Of a stretch of DNA of 64,000 nt, positions 44,949 through 52,799 are shown one piece after another (the first letter of the stretch is position 1; each line of letters starts with the position of its first letter). The notes below the pieces were generated by a model. It did not search any database and was not told the DNA's origin. It worked only from the letters and a program-made list of their open reading frames with translations. The stretch is from Aggregicoccus sp. 17bor-14 (lineage in GTDB: Bacteria; Myxococcota; Myxococcia; Myxococcales; Myxococcaceae). The stretch covers positions 29,715-93,714 of the forward strand of contig NZ_VJZZ01000022.1 of the NCBI RefSeq assembly GCF_009659535.1, written 5' to 3'. The position numbers were made by a program, and so were the translations under genes.

Positions 44949-45918
44949 CATCGCAGCCCGGCCGCAGGCGCTGAGCCGTGTCCGGCGCCGCGGCCGCTCG
45001 AACGTCGGCGACCGCGTCTGGGGGGCCCTGCTGGCCACCCTGGGCGCGGCCGTGCTCGTCATCGCCGGCCTCATCGTCTTCGTGCTGGCGGAGGCCGCCT
45101 GGCCCACGATCTCGGCCATTGGCCTCGGCGCCTTCCTCAAGGGGACCGACTGGGACCCCGTGTCCGAGGTCTTCGGCGCCCTGCCCTTCATCTACGGCAC
45201 GCTGGTGACCAGCGCGATTGCGCTCGTGGTGGCGCTGCCGGTGTCCATCGGGCTCGCGCTCTTCCTCACCGAGATGGCGCCCAAGTGGCTGCGGCCCGGC
45301 GTGAACTTCGCCATCGAGACGCTCGCGAGCATCCCCAGCGTGGTGTACGGCCTGTGGGCGCTGTTCGTGCTCGTGCCCTGGCTGCGCACCACGCTCGAGC
45401 CGGCGCTCGCGAAGGCGCTGGGCTTCCTGCCGCTGTTCCAGGGCGCTCCGCTGGGCGTGGGCTACCTCGCCGCGGGCCTGGTGCTCGCGGTGATGATCCT
45501 GCCAACCATCTCGTCCATCACCGGTGAGGTGATGCGCACGGTGCCGCAGAACCTCAAGGAGGGCGCGCTCGCGCTGGGGGCGACGCGCTGGGAGGCCATC
45601 CGCCTGGCGGTGCTGCCCTACAGCCGCGCGGGCATCCTGGGCGCCACGCTGCTGGGGCTGGGGCGCGCGCTGGGCGAGACCATGGCGGTGACGATGGTGA
45701 TCGGCAACTCGCCGGACATTCGCGCCTCGCTCTTCGCGCCGGGCTACTCGCTGCCCGCCGTCATCGCCAACGAGTTCGCCGAGGCGACGGCCGGGCTGCA
45801 CACCGGCGCGCTCGCGGCGCTGGGGCTGGTGCTCTTCGCCCTCACCCTGCTGCTCAACACGCTCGCGCGGCTGCTCATCCGCACCGTGGGCGGGCGCGCC
45901 GTGGGAGGTGCACGGTGA
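44932..45918 (+). CDS. pstC: Phosphate ABC transporter permease PstC
   Basis: An inner-membrane permease of 328 residues with about six helices. The N-terminus is basic ([20 protein letters not shown]), and the conserved permease loop reads [20 protein letters not shown] with EAA-type [15 protein letters not shown] after it. Only a TTG (44932) provides an in-frame start, overlapping the pstS end by 17 nt; AGGGAAAG lies about 11 nt upstream of it. It pairs with PstA to form the membrane channel. Confidence 0.94.
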   Translation: MLPASDIAARPQALSRVRRRGRSNVGDRVWGALLATLGAAVLVIAGLIVFVLAEAAWPTISAIGLGAFLKGTDWDPVSEVFGALPFIYGTLVTSAIALVVALPVSIGLALFLTEMAPKWLRPGVNFAIETLASIPSVVYGLWALFVLVPWLRTTLEPALAKALGFLPLFQGAPLGVGYLAAGLVLAVMILPTISSITGEVMRTVPQNLKEGALALGATRWEAIRLAVLPYSRAGILGATLLGLGRALGETMAVTMVIGNSPDIRASLFAPGYSLPAVIANEFAEATAGLHTGALAALGLVLFALTLLLNTLARLLIRTVGGRAVGGAR

Positions 45919-46760
45919 GGAGCGTGCGTGCGCGGCGGGCGGTGAACGTCCTGATGACGGGGTTGTGCGGGCTCGCACTGCTGGGCGCGCTGGTGCCGCT
46001 GCTGTCCCTGCTCTGGCTGGTGGTGAGCCGGGGCGCGGCGGGACTCTCCCTCACCTTCTTCACGGCCCTGCCCACGCCGGTGGGCGAGCCGGGCGGCGGC
46101 GTGGGCAACGCGCTGCTGGGCACGCTCTACCTGGTATTGCTCGCCTGCCTCATCGGGCTGCCGCTGGGCATCGGCGCGGGCGTGTTCCTCGCGGAGCAGG
46201 GCGACGGGCGCTTCGGGCGCGCCGTGCGCTTCACCGCCGAGGTGCTCTCGGGCGTGCCCTCCATCGTGGTGGGCATCGTGGCGTACACGCTGGTGGTGGT
46301 GCCGATGAAGCACTTCTCCGCCATCGCCGGGGCGGTGGCGCTCGCGCTGCTGATGGTGCCCACGCTGGCGCGCACGACCGAGGAACTTGTGCGGCTGGTG
46401 CCCCCGTCCCTGCGCGAGGCCTCGCTCGCCCTGGGCGTGCCGCGCTGGAAGACGAGCCTGCGCATCGTGCTGCGCACCGCCATGGGCGGCATCGTGACGG
46501 CGGTGCTGCTCGCCGTGGCGCGCGCCGCCGGAGAGACCGCGCCCCTGCTCTTCACTGCCCTCAACAACCAGTACTGGAACACGCGGCCGGATCAGCCGAC
46601 CGCCTCGCTCACCGTGCAGATCTTCAACTACGCGATCAGCCCCTACGAGGACTGGCACCAGAAGGCCTGGAGCGCCGCGCTCGTGCTGCTCCTGTTGGTC
46701 GGGGGCCTCAACCTCGCCGCCCGCCTCCTCACCCGCTCGCGGCTCGGGAGGGCCGGATGA
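45915..46760 (+). CDS. pstA: Phosphate ABC transporter permease PstA
   Basis: A 281-residue inner-membrane permease. Around six helices are visible, with the conserved cytoplasmic loop [20 protein letters not shown] and the C-terminal segment [20 protein letters not shown] ([20 protein letters not shown]) characteristic of PstA. GTG 45915 overlaps the pstC stop (GTGA), and its own stop overlaps pstB (ATGA), so the operon is fully coupled. Confidence 0.95.
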   Translation: MRSVRARRAVNVLMTGLCGLALLGALVPLLSLLWLVVSRGAAGLSLTFFTALPTPVGEPGGGVGNALLGTLYLVLLACLIGLPLGIGAGVFLAEQGDGRFGRAVRFTAEVLSGVPSIVVGIVAYTLVVVPMKHFSAIAGAVALALLMVPTLARTTEELVRLVPPSLREASLALGVPRWKTSLRIVLRTAMGGIVTAVLLAVARAAGETAPLLFTALNNQYWNTRPDQPTASLTVQIFNYAISPYEDWHQKAWSAALVLLLLVGGLNLAARLLTRSRLGRAG

Positions 46761-47521
46761 GCACGAACGTGCGCAACAAGATCCAGGTCGAGCAGCTCGA
46801 CGCCTGGTTCCGCCAGAGCCAGGTGCTGCGGAAGGTCTCGCTGGACGTGCCGGTCCACAGCGTGCTCGCGATCATCGGGCCCTCGGGCTGCGGCAAGTCC
46901 ACCTTCCTGCGCTGCCTCAACCGCATGCACGAGCTGGTGCCCGGCGGACGCGCCGCGGGGCGCGTGCTGGTGGAGGGGCAGGACCTGTACGCGGGAGACG
47001 TGGACCCGGTGCAGCTGCGCCGCCGCGTGGGGATGGTGTTCCAGCGCCCCAACCCCTTTCCTACCATGTCCATCTTCGACAACGTGGCCTCCGGGCTGCG
47101 GCTCAACGGCATCCGCGGGCGCACCGAGGAGACCGTGGAGCGCTGCCTGCGCCAGGCGGCGCTCTGGGACGAGGTGAAGGACCGCCTCGACTCAGGCGCC
47201 ATGGGGCTTTCCGGCGGCCAGCAGCAGCGCCTGTGCATCGCGCGGGCGCTCGCGGTGGAGCCCGAGGTGCTCCTGATGGACGAGCCGGCGAGCGCGTTGG
47301 ATCCCATCGCCACCGCGAAGATCGAGGAGCTGATCCACGAGCTCAAGGCGACGTACACCATCGCGATCGTGACCCACAACATGCAGCAGGCCGCCCGCGT
47401 GAGCGACCGCACCGCTTTCTTCTACATGGGCGAGCTGGTGGAGTGCGGGCGCACCGAGCAGATCTTCACCAACCCGCGCGAGAGGCGCACCGAGGACTAC
47501 GTCACCGGCAAGTTCGGGTAG
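46757..47521 (+). CDS. pstB: Phosphate ABC transporter ATP-binding protein
   Basis: PstB hydrolyses ATP to drive phosphate import through PstCA. The 254-residue protein carries Walker [21 protein letters not shown], the Q-loop [16 protein letters not shown], the signature [19 protein letters not shown], Walker [14 protein letters not shown] and the switch His in [13 protein letters not shown]. It ends with the PstB-type [10 protein letters not shown] and [12 protein letters not shown] 46757 overlaps pstA. Confidence 0.97.
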   Translation: MSTNVRNKIQVEQLDAWFRQSQVLRKVSLDVPVHSVLAIIGPSGCGKSTFLRCLNRMHELVPGGRAAGRVLVEGQDLYAGDVDPVQLRRRVGMVFQRPNPFPTMSIFDNVASGLRLNGIRGRTEETVERCLRQAALWDEVKDRLDSGAMGLSGGQQQRLCIARALAVEPEVLLMDEPASALDPIATAKIEELIHELKATYTIAIVTHNMQQAARVSDRTAFFYMGELVECGRTEQIFTNPRERRTEDYVTGKFG

Positions 47522-47537
47522 GCGTAGGGAGACAGGC

Positions 47538-48224
47538 ATGCCGGCGACCCACACGGACAAGGCGTTCGAGCAGGACCTGAGCGACCTGCGCGACAAGCTG
47601 CTCACCATCGGCGCGAAGGTGGAGGCGAACATCGCCGACAGCGTGCGCGCGCTCACCGAGCGCGACAGCGCGCTCGCCGAGCGCGTCACCCAGTCGGATG
47701 GCGAGGTGAACCGCCTCGAGGTGGAGATCGACGACATGTGCCGGCGCATCCTCGCGCTGCGCCAGCCGGCCGCGAGTGACCTGCGCCTGATCACCACCGC
47801 GCTGAAGATCGTGACGGACCTCGAGCGCATCGGGGACCTCGCGGTGAACATCGCCGAGCGCGCCATCGACCTGAACCAGGTGCCCCCGCTCGCGCCCTAC
47901 GTGGACACGCCGAAGCTCGCGCACCTGAGCCAGGAGCAGGTGAAGAAGGCGCTGGATGCTTTCGTGTCCGCTGACGCCGCCAAGGCCGAGGAGGTGCTGC
48001 GTGGCGACAACCTGCTCGATGCGCTCTTCCTCAAGATCTTCAACGAGCTGCTCGCCTACATGATGGAGGACTCGAAGAACATCCGGCGCGCCACTGCGCT
48101 CATGTTCATCGCGAAGCACCTCGAGCGCGTGGGCGACCACGCGCTGAACGTGGCCGAGATGGTGGTGTACATGGTGCGCGGCACCGACATCCGCCACCCG
48201 CACAGCCGCAACCTCGCGCGCTAG
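47538..48224 (+). CDS. phoU: Phosphate transport regulator PhoU
   Basis: PhoU relays the state of PstSCAB to PhoR and damps the Pho response when phosphate is sufficient. The 228-residue all-helical protein has two PhoU repeats, each with the metal-binding pattern: LKIVTDLERIGDLAVNIAER and FIAKHLERVGDHALNVAEM. The start ATG 47538 is preceded by GGGAGA. It follows pstB by 16 nt and completes the operon. Confidence 0.97.
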   Translation: MPATHTDKAFEQDLSDLRDKLLTIGAKVEANIADSVRALTERDSALAERVTQSDGEVNRLEVEIDDMCRRILALRQPAASDLRLITTALKIVTDLERIGDLAVNIAERAIDLNQVPPLAPYVDTPKLAHLSQEQVKKALDAFVSADAAKAEEVLRGDNLLDALFLKIFNELLAYMMEDSKNIRRATALMFIAKHLERVGDHALNVAEMVVYMVRGTDIRHPHSRNLAR

Positions 48225-48234
48225 CCCGCGCCCG

Positions 48235-48253
48235 CTTCACCCGCCTGTCGCAG
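48235..48253 (+). promoter_or_regulatory. Degenerate Pho-box-like repeat upstream of the glycosyltransferase
   Basis: TTCAC (48236) and GTCGC (48247) lie 11 bp apart in a context similar to the stronger sites (CTTCACccgcCTGTCGC). It is about 120 nt before the glycosyltransferase start and is the weakest of the five sites. Confidence 0.3.
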
Positions 48254-48371
48254 TGAGTTTTCGCGGCCGTCTTCCGACCGCCGCGGCCCTGCCCCAGCCG
48301 CCCCGTAGCGTCTCTCCCGTGGCCGCGTGGACCTCCTCCCCGCGGCCCGCTCATCCGGGAGAACGCCGCGC

Positions 48372-49595
48372 ATGCTCACGTCGCTCAGCCTCACCCTGCT
48401 CGCCCTCGCCGCCGTGGGACTCGTCGCGCTCGCGGTGCAGCTCGCCGTGACCCTGCTGTGCTGGCGGCGCGCGCCTGCGCAGCCGCCCCGTCCCGTGGAG
48501 GCGGTGGGCATCTCGGTGCTCAAGCCGCTGTGCGGCGTGGACGACGACCTGGAGGAGAACCTCGCCTCCTTCGCCGCGCTGGACTACCCCCACTTCGAGG
48601 TGGTGCTCGGCGTGAAGGACCGCTCGGACCCGGCCTACGCCGTGGCCCGCCGCGCGGTGGCGCGCTGGCCCACGCGCTTCCGGCTCGCGCTGCAGCACGG
48701 CGAGCCCGGATTCAACCCCAAGGTGAACCAGCTCATCACGCTCGCGGACGCGGCGCGCCACGACCTGCTGGTGGTGAGCGACTCCAACGTGCGCGTGGGG
48801 CCGAGCTACCTCTGGGAGGTGGCGCACGCCTTCGGCGACCCCGAGGTGGGCTGCCTCACGCACCCGGTGCTGGGCGTGGGCGAGCGGCGGCTGGGCTCGC
48901 TCCTGGACAACCTGCACCTCGCCTCGAGCGTGGCGCCCGGGATGCTGGCCGCGAAGGAGCTGGCGGGCCGGGACCTCGTGGTGGGCAAGTCCATGGCGCT
49001 GCGCCGCGAGGACCTGGAGCAGCTGGGCGGCTTCTTCTCGGTGAAGGACGTGCTCGCCGAGGACTACGTCATCGGTGCGTGGGTCACGCGACAGCTGGGC
49101 AAGCGGGTCGTGGTCGCCGCGAGCCCCGTCTTCAACGTGTCGCAGGACAAGAGCGTGGGCGCCTTCTTCCGGCGCTATGCGCGCTGGAGCATCATCCACC
49201 GCACCGCCGTCAGCCCCCTCACCTCGCTCGCGCAGGCGCTGCTCAACCCCGCGCCCCTCGCCCTGCTCGCGCTGCTGCTCTCCCCCTCGCCTCGCGCGGC
49301 CGCGGCGTGTGCGAGCGTCACGGCGCTCAAGCTCGCGATGGACCTGCTCCTCTTCCACGCGCTGCGCGGCGAGCGGCTGCAGCTCGCGGGGCTGCCGCGC
49401 CTCGTCGCCGCGGGGCTGCTCAAGGACGCGCTGCTCGCCGTCACCTGGACGCGGGCGCTCACGTGCCGCAGCGTGGAGTGGCGCGGCCAGAGACTGCGCG
49501 TGCTGCCGGGCTCGAGGCTCGTCGCTCCCGCGGGGCTCCCATCCGCCGCGGCGCTCCCCCTGCCCTCACCGGAGGACGAGCTCCTTGCGAGCTGA
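48372..49595 (+). CDS. Family 21 glycosyltransferase (ceramide glucosyltransferase/HpnI-like)
   Basis: A 407-residue membrane glycosyltransferase. An N-terminal helix (residues about 2-27) anchors a GT-A domain with VGISVLKPLCGVDDDLEENL, the D2 segment LLVVSDSNVRVGPSYL, the acceptor-site VLAEDYVIGAWV and the processive RRYARW motif. These are the hallmarks of ceramide glucosyltransferases and of HpnI in hopanoid synthesis. Two or more C-terminal helices follow. It lies directly after phoU with a weak Pho-like repeat, so it may make a phosphorus-free glycolipid during phosphate starvation. That role is inferred; HpnI function cannot be excluded. Confidence 0.8.
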   Translation: MLTSLSLTLLALAAVGLVALAVQLAVTLLCWRRAPAQPPRPVEAVGISVLKPLCGVDDDLEENLASFAALDYPHFEVVLGVKDRSDPAYAVARRAVARWPTRFRLALQHGEPGFNPKVNQLITLADAARHDLLVVSDSNVRVGPSYLWEVAHAFGDPEVGCLTHPVLGVGERRLGSLLDNLHLASSVAPGMLAAKELAGRDLVVGKSMALRREDLEQLGGFFSVKDVLAEDYVIGAWVTRQLGKRVVVAASPVFNVSQDKSVGAFFRRYARWSIIHRTAVSPLTSLAQALLNPAPLALLALLLSPSPRAAAACASVTALKLAMDLLLFHALRGERLQLAGLPRLVAAGLLKDALLAVTWTRALTCRSVEWRGQRLRVLPGSRLVAPAGLPSAAALPLPSPEDELLAS

Positions 49596-49725
49596 GGTGC
49601 GGAGGATGGCCCGTGGGACTGCCCTCGCTCTCCTGCTCTGCATGCGGGCGGCGCTGCGCTGCGTCGGGCGAATTCGAGGACACCTGCGGTGGGTTGTCTC
49701 TGTCACCGGAGGATTCTTGGGGCGA

Positions 49726-50091
49726 ATGGCTTCGACGGGCAGCGCGCGCAGGGTACTGGTGGTCGACGACGACGCGGACTGGCGCGAGTTCCTGCGGCTG
49801 AGCCTCGAGGACCTGGGCTACGAGACCGTGGAGGCAGCCGACGGCGAGGCCGCCCTCTCCACGCTCGCGCAGGAGCGCTGCGGCGTGATGCTGCTGGACC
49901 TCAACATGCCCGGCATGAGCGGCACCGAGGTGGTGGAGCGGCTGCCGCACGACGCGCCGCGCATCGTCTTCCTGACCTCGGCGCCGGCCCACGAGGTGGG
50001 CACCGCCCTGCTCTCCGGACCGCACTACTACCTGCCCAAGGGCGCGAGCCGAGAGGAGCTGAGCCTCATCCTCCAGTCGCTCGACGCCTGA
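49726..50091 (+). CDS. Single-domain response regulator
   Basis: A 121-residue receiver without output domain: acidic residues VVDDDADW (residues 12-19), phosphoacceptor D58 (CGVMLLDLNMPGMSGTEVV), the Thr/Ser position VFLTSAPA and Lys in YYLPKGAS. ATG 49726 is chosen; a TTG at 49717 lies directly after GGAGG and could be the true start. The gene stands alone between the glycosyltransferase and a tRNA gene, so its kinase is unknown. It ends before a nested hairpin. Confidence 0.85.
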   Translation: MASTGSARRVLVVDDDADWREFLRLSLEDLGYETVEAADGEAALSTLAQERCGVMLLDLNMPGMSGTEVVERLPHDAPRIVFLTSAPAHEVGTALLSGPHYYLPKGASREELSLILQSLDA

Positions 50092-50096
50092 AAGGG

Positions 50097-50141
50097 AAGA
50101 GGCCGAAACCCTCTGGATTTCTCCAGGAGTTCCGGCCTCTT
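50097..50141. terminator. Nested hairpin between response regulator and convergent tRNA-Arg
   Basis: AAGAGGCCG (50097-50105) pairs with CGGCCTCTT (50133-50141), and an inner CTGGA/TCCAG stem lies inside. It sits between convergent genes, 6 nt after the regulator stop, and could terminate both. No long T-run is present. Confidence 0.55.
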
Positions 50142-50146
50142 GGGTG

Positions 50147-50220
50147 TGCGGAGTACAGGAGTCGAACCTGTGGCCTCTTCCTTCGGAGGGAAGCGCTCTA
50201 TCCAGCTGAGCTAACCCCGC
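50147..50220 (-). tRNA. tRNA-Arg (anticodon CCG)
   Basis: The minus strand folds into a complete 74-nt cloverleaf: acceptor GCGGGGT/ACTCCGC, D arm GCTC/GAGC, anticodon arm CTTCC-CTCCGAA-GGAAG and T arm ACAGG-TTCGACT-CCTGT, discriminator A. The loop gives anticodon CCG, reading CGG arginine codons. The 3' CCA is not encoded. No tail-to-tail integrase gene is adjacent. Confidence 0.95.
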
Positions 50221-50331
50221 GGCTGCGTCGCGGGGACAAGTAGCCGACTTCCCCCCTCTGACGCAAGCACGCGTTCCGGGCCCCCCACAGCGGCGCTTTC
50301 CCTTGGACAGGCGGGGCCTTAGAAGAAGGGT

Positions 50332-50562
50332 GTGCCCGATCCCAGCGATCCCCAGGTGAAGGAGGCCCTCGAGCGCGCGAGCGACGCGCTGGGGCTGCCT
50401 GCGTACTACCGCTCCTGCGTGCGTCCCCTGCTGCGCAACCCCGAGGGCCGCTGGCCCCGCTGCTGCGGCGGCGGCTGCGAGCCCTGCGCCGAGACGCTCA
50501 TCCAGGTGGCGCTCGAGGTGCTCAAGGAGCTGGGCACGCCACGCACCGCGCCGGTGGACTAG
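50332..50562 (+). CDS. Small oxidoreductase-like CCGxGC protein
   Basis: A 76-residue protein with the cysteine motif RWPRCCGGGCEPCAETLI, the pattern of the oxidoreductase-like domain (PxxCCGxGCxxC) seen in small bacterial and eukaryotic proteins. A further Cys lies near residue 29 (YRSCVRPLL). It may bind a metal or carry a redox centre; no activity is established. GTG 50332 is preceded by AAGAAGGG. It is upstream of hmgA with a 90-nt gap. Confidence 0.7.
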   Translation: MPDPSDPQVKEALERASDALGLPAYYRSCVRPLLRNPEGRWPRCCGGGCEPCAETLIQVALEVLKELGTPRTAPVD

Positions 50563-50652
50563 CGCGCGATTTTGCACGTCCTGGGGCCGCGCGAGCAGGC
50601 ATACAGTGGCCCGGCGGCGCACCTGCGGGGCGCGACACTTCGAGGAGGGCAG

Positions 50653-51954
50653 ATGACGACGAGCGGCTACATGTCCGGGTTTGGAAACGAGCACGCCACG
50701 GAGGCCGTGCCGGGTGCGCTGCCCGAGGGGCGCAACTCGCCCCAGCGCGTGCCGTACGGGCTGTACGCCGAGCAGCTCTCGGGCACGGCCTTCACCGCGC
50801 CGCGGCGCGAGAACCGCCGCAGCTGGCTGTACCGGCTGCGCCCCACGGCGAACCACCCGCCCTACCGCCCGCACGCGGAGCGGCTGCTGCGCAGCGGCCC
50901 CTTCGAGGAGGTGCCCGCCACGCCCAACCGCCTGCGCTGGAGCCCCCTGCCCCGCCCCACCGAGCCCACGGACTTCGTGGAGGGGCTCGTCACCATGGGC
51001 GGCAACGGCTCGGCGGCGCACGGCGCGGGCATCGGCATCCACCAGTACCTGGCCAACCGCTCCATGGTGGACGCGGTGTTCTACGACGCGGACGGCGAGC
51101 TGCTGCTCGTGCCGCAGCAGGGCCGGCTGCGGCTGGTGACGGAGCTGGGCGTGCTCGCGCTCTCACCGGGTGAGGTGGGCGTGGTGCCGCGCGGCGTGCG
51201 CTTCCGCGCGGAGCTGCCGGACGGCAGCGCCTCCGGCTACGTCTGCGAGAACTACGGCGCGCTGTTCCGGCTGCCGGACCTGGGGCCCATCGGCTCCAAC
51301 GGCCTCGCCAACCCGCGCGACTTCCTCACCCCGGTGGCGGCCTACGAGGACGTGGATCGGCCCACGCGCGTCATCCAGAAGTTCCAGGGCAAGCTGTGGT
51401 CCACGGAGCTGGATCACTCGCCCCTGGACGTGGTGGCCTGGCACGGCAACCTCGCGCCGTACAAGTACGACCTGGCGCGCTTCAACACCATCGGCACGGT
51501 GAGCTTCGATCACCCGGATCCGTCCATCTTCACGGTGCTCACCTCGCCGAGCGACACGCCGGGAACCGCGAACTGCGACTTCGTCATCTTCCCGCCGCGC
51601 TGGATGGTGGGCGAGGACACCTTCCGCCCGCCCTGGTTCCACCGCAACGTGATGAACGAGTTCATGGGCCTGGTGAAGGGCGCCTACGACGCGAAGGCCG
51701 CGGGCTTCTCGCCGGGCGCGGCGTCCCTGCACAACTGCATGAGCGGCCACGGCCCGGACCGCGAGACCTACGAGCGCGCGGTGTCGGTGGAGCTCAAGCC
51801 GCACAAGATCACCGACACGCTCGCCTTCATGTTCGAGAGCCGCTGGGTCATCGCCCCCACGCGCTTCGCCATGGAGACGCCCGCGATGCAGCTCGACTAC
51901 GACGACTGCTGGTCGAGCTTCGAGAAGGCGAAGCTGCCCGGCGCGAAGTCCTAG
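50653..51954 (+). CDS. hmgA: Homogentisate 1,2-dioxygenase
   Basis: HmgA opens the ring of homogentisate in tyrosine/phenylalanine degradation, giving maleylacetoacetate. The 433-residue protein has the family N-terminus [19 protein letters not shown] and the iron-ligand regions [20 protein letters not shown] (His and Glu) and [19 protein letters not shown] (His). The length is normal. ATG 50653 has GAGGAGGG just upstream. The next pathway genes (maleylacetoacetate isomerase, fumarylacetoacetase) are not in the window. Its stop codon shares the bases CTAG with the stop of the convergent gene. Confidence 0.96.
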   Translation: MTTSGYMSGFGNEHATEAVPGALPEGRNSPQRVPYGLYAEQLSGTAFTAPRRENRRSWLYRLRPTANHPPYRPHAERLLRSGPFEEVPATPNRLRWSPLPRPTEPTDFVEGLVTMGGNGSAAHGAGIGIHQYLANRSMVDAVFYDADGELLLVPQQGRLRLVTELGVLALSPGEVGVVPRGVRFRAELPDGSASGYVCENYGALFRLPDLGPIGSNGLANPRDFLTPVAAYEDVDRPTRVIQKFQGKLWSTELDHSPLDVVAWHGNLAPYKYDLARFNTIGTVSFDHPDPSIFTVLTSPSDTPGTANCDFVIFPPRWMVGEDTFRPPWFHRNVMNEFMGLVKGAYDAKAAGFSPGAASLHNCMSGHGPDRETYERAVSVELKPHKITDTLAFMFESRWVIAPTRFAMETPAMQLDYDDCWSSFEKAKLPGAKS

Positions 51955-52568
51955 GCGCCCGCAGGGCTGCGCAGCGCCTCGGAAGGGGCGCTGCGGCCCG
52001 GCAGGAAGCACCCGCGGGCCCCGAGGCGGCGCTGCAGCTCCTCGAGCAGGCCCCGCGCCTCCCAGCGCCGCCACGTCGCGTACACGGTCCTCCAGGGCGG
52101 AAGGTCGTGCGGCAGCATCCGCCAGCTGCAGCCCGAGCGCGCCATGTACGAGAGCGCGTCGAGCACGGCGCGGGCGCCGTACTCGGGAGGCCTCCCCGCC
52201 CCGCGCCGCTGCTCGAAGAGCGGGCTCACCCGCGCCCACTGTGCGTCCGTCAGGTCCGAGGGGTACGCGCCCCCCGCGCCCGGCCGCCCCTGCTGCGTGC
52301 GCGAGCGCTGCGCCCCGGCATCGCGAGGCCCCCGCGGGCCGCGCAGGCGCGCGAGCCCCAGCTCCCGCAGGTAGCGGTACGCGGTGACGCGGCTCACCGT
52401 GCGCCCGTCGAGCTCCTCGCGCAGCAGCTCGAGAATGCGCACCCGTGGCAGCCCGGGGTGCAGCAGCACCAGCTCGACGAGGCGCTGCCGCTCCCGGGCG
52501 TCGAGCTTCTTGAGCGGCCCGCCGGGAGCGGGACGGGGGGCGGCGGGCGAGGGCAGCGGGGCGGTCAT
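51951..52568 (-). CDS. HTH protein with IS5-transposase N-terminal (DUF4096-like) domain
   Basis: The 205-residue protein joins two parts. Residues about 20-75 are a homeodomain-like helix-turn-helix ([20 protein letters not shown], then [16 protein letters not shown]). Residues about 105-180 match the N-terminal domain of IS5-family transposases ([40 protein letters not shown]). The DDE catalytic domain is missing and no terminal inverted repeats are visible around it. Codon usage is like that of its neighbours. It may be a domesticated transposase fragment now acting as a DNA-binding protein, or a decayed IS remnant. ATG 52568 is the most likely start. Confidence 0.7.
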   Translation of the reverse strand: MTAPLPSPAAPRPAPGGPLKKLDARERQRLVELVLLHPGLPRVRILELLREELDGRTVSRVTAYRYLRELGLARLRGPRGPRDAGAQRSRTQQGRPGAGGAYPSDLTDAQWARVSPLFEQRRGAGRPPEYGARAVLDALSYMARSGCSWRMLPHDLPPWRTVYATWRRWEARGLLEELQRRLGARGCFLPGRSAPSEALRSPAGA

Positions 52569-52678
52569 GGCGGCGGAGCCCGCTGTTGCAGCTTCGGTAC
52601 CGGCCCGCGTGCCCTCTCCCTCGCCCTGCGCGGCGAGCGGAGACCCCGCCGGGGAGTGCAAGGCACGCTGCGGGGGTA

Positions 52679-52711
52679 TTGCAGAATGCAACGCCTCGAC
52701 GTGGCGTTGTG
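52679..52711. promoter_or_regulatory. Inverted repeats upstream of a sigma-54 promoter (possible enhancer site)
   Basis: TTGCA/TGCAA (52679-52691) and CAACGCC/GGCGTTG (52689-52709) are overlapping inverted repeats. They lie about 46 nt upstream of the -24 element. The CGTTG core recurs before two other candidate sigma-54 promoters in this region. Confidence 0.42.
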
Positions 52712-52755
52712 CGACGACGGCCCGCGCGTGCCGCACTGCGCGACCCGCCCGCGGC

Positions 52756-52770
52756 TGGCACCCCGCTTGC
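52756..52770 (+). promoter_or_regulatory. Sigma-54 promoter for the NtrB-like kinase
   Basis: TGGCAC (52756-52761), five bases, then TTGC (52767-52770): an exact match to the -24/-12 consensus. Transcription would start near 52782, about 18 nt before the GTG start of the kinase gene. Confidence 0.75.
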
Positions 52771-52799
52771 GTTGTCCTCCCACTCCCCCTGGACCCACC

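Noticed and set aside
50570..50652. Sigma-54 promoter before hmgA
   Set aside because: A TGGCCC-like element occurs, but no TTGC follows at the required 5-nt spacing.
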